Below, one piece after another: positions 5,637 through 5,659 of a stretch of 5,659 nucleotides of DNA. How positions within the stretch are numbered: position 1 is the first letter of the stretch; every line of letters starts with the position of its first letter. The translations under genes were made by a program, and so were the position numbers. Source of the DNA: an uncultured Prevotellaceae bacterium (GTDB lineage: Bacteria > Bacteroidota > Bacteroidia > Bacteroidales > Bacteroidaceae); NCBI GenBank assembly GCA_902477365.1, contig CABSGW010000168.1, positions 1-5,659 of the forward strand, in the 5' to 3' direction. Under the pieces are notes generated by a model. The model had not been told where the DNA came from and did not search any database. It saw only the letters and a program-made list of their open reading frames with translations.

Positions 5637-5659
5637 AAACGAACAGGGCATCTGGTTTG

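Noticed and set aside
63..5653. The 12-mer AACAGGGCATCT occurs near both ends of the window (63-74 and 5642-5653)
   Set aside because: About one repeated 12-mer is expected by chance in a window of this size, and the flanks differ. There is no transposase or other sign that the two copies bound an element.

Overview
The window looks like ordinary chromosomal DNA from a member of the Bacteroidales (Bacteroides, Phocaeicola, Parabacteroides or a close relative). Three things suggest this. Two promoters have the Bacteroidetes -7 element TAnnTTTG instead of a sigma70 -10/-35 pair, starts lack clear Shine-Dalgarno sequences, and several protein architectures are typical of the group: an OmpA-like/TPR lipoprotein, a DUF4369-thioredoxin lipoprotein and an EFR1-type ferredoxin. 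The genus cannot be fixed from this sequence alone. All genes that can be supported lie on the + strand, and no mobile element, CRISPR array, rRNA or tRNA is visible.

Layout. Positions 2-76 may be the 3' end of a gene that starts outside the window. Positions 77-240 are non-coding and hold a long imperfect hairpin (87-139) and an intrinsic terminator (187-218) whose loop also supplies the probable -33 element of the next promoter. A flavodoxin-fold/two-[4Fe-4S] ferredoxin (EFR1 family) occupies 241-1071. A well-formed Bacteroidetes -7 element near 1138-1145 leads to a 566-residue lipoprotein (1175-2875) made of an unassigned N-terminal region, an OmpA-like domain and C-terminal TPR repeats. 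It is followed by two hairpins, the second ending in a U-tract (2894-2984). Next come a DUF4369/thioredoxin-like lipoprotein (3038-4045) and, 6 bases later, a complete YifB/ComM-family AAA+ ATPase (4052-5593). These two probably share a transcript. A weak hairpin with a T-rich tail follows the last gene.

How the genes relate. There are three or four transcription units and no single pathway is evident. The first is cytoplasmic redox chemistry, the second and third encode envelope lipoproteins, and the last encodes a DNA-acting ATPase. I found no convincing new multi-gene system. The most distinctive points are two departures from family consensus: the thioredoxin-like lipoprotein has lost both active-site cysteines (NDNS in place of CxxC), and the EFR1 protein has Arg in place of Gly in its flavin-phosphate loop. 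The compact terminator/promoter overlap before the EFR1 gene is also unusual.
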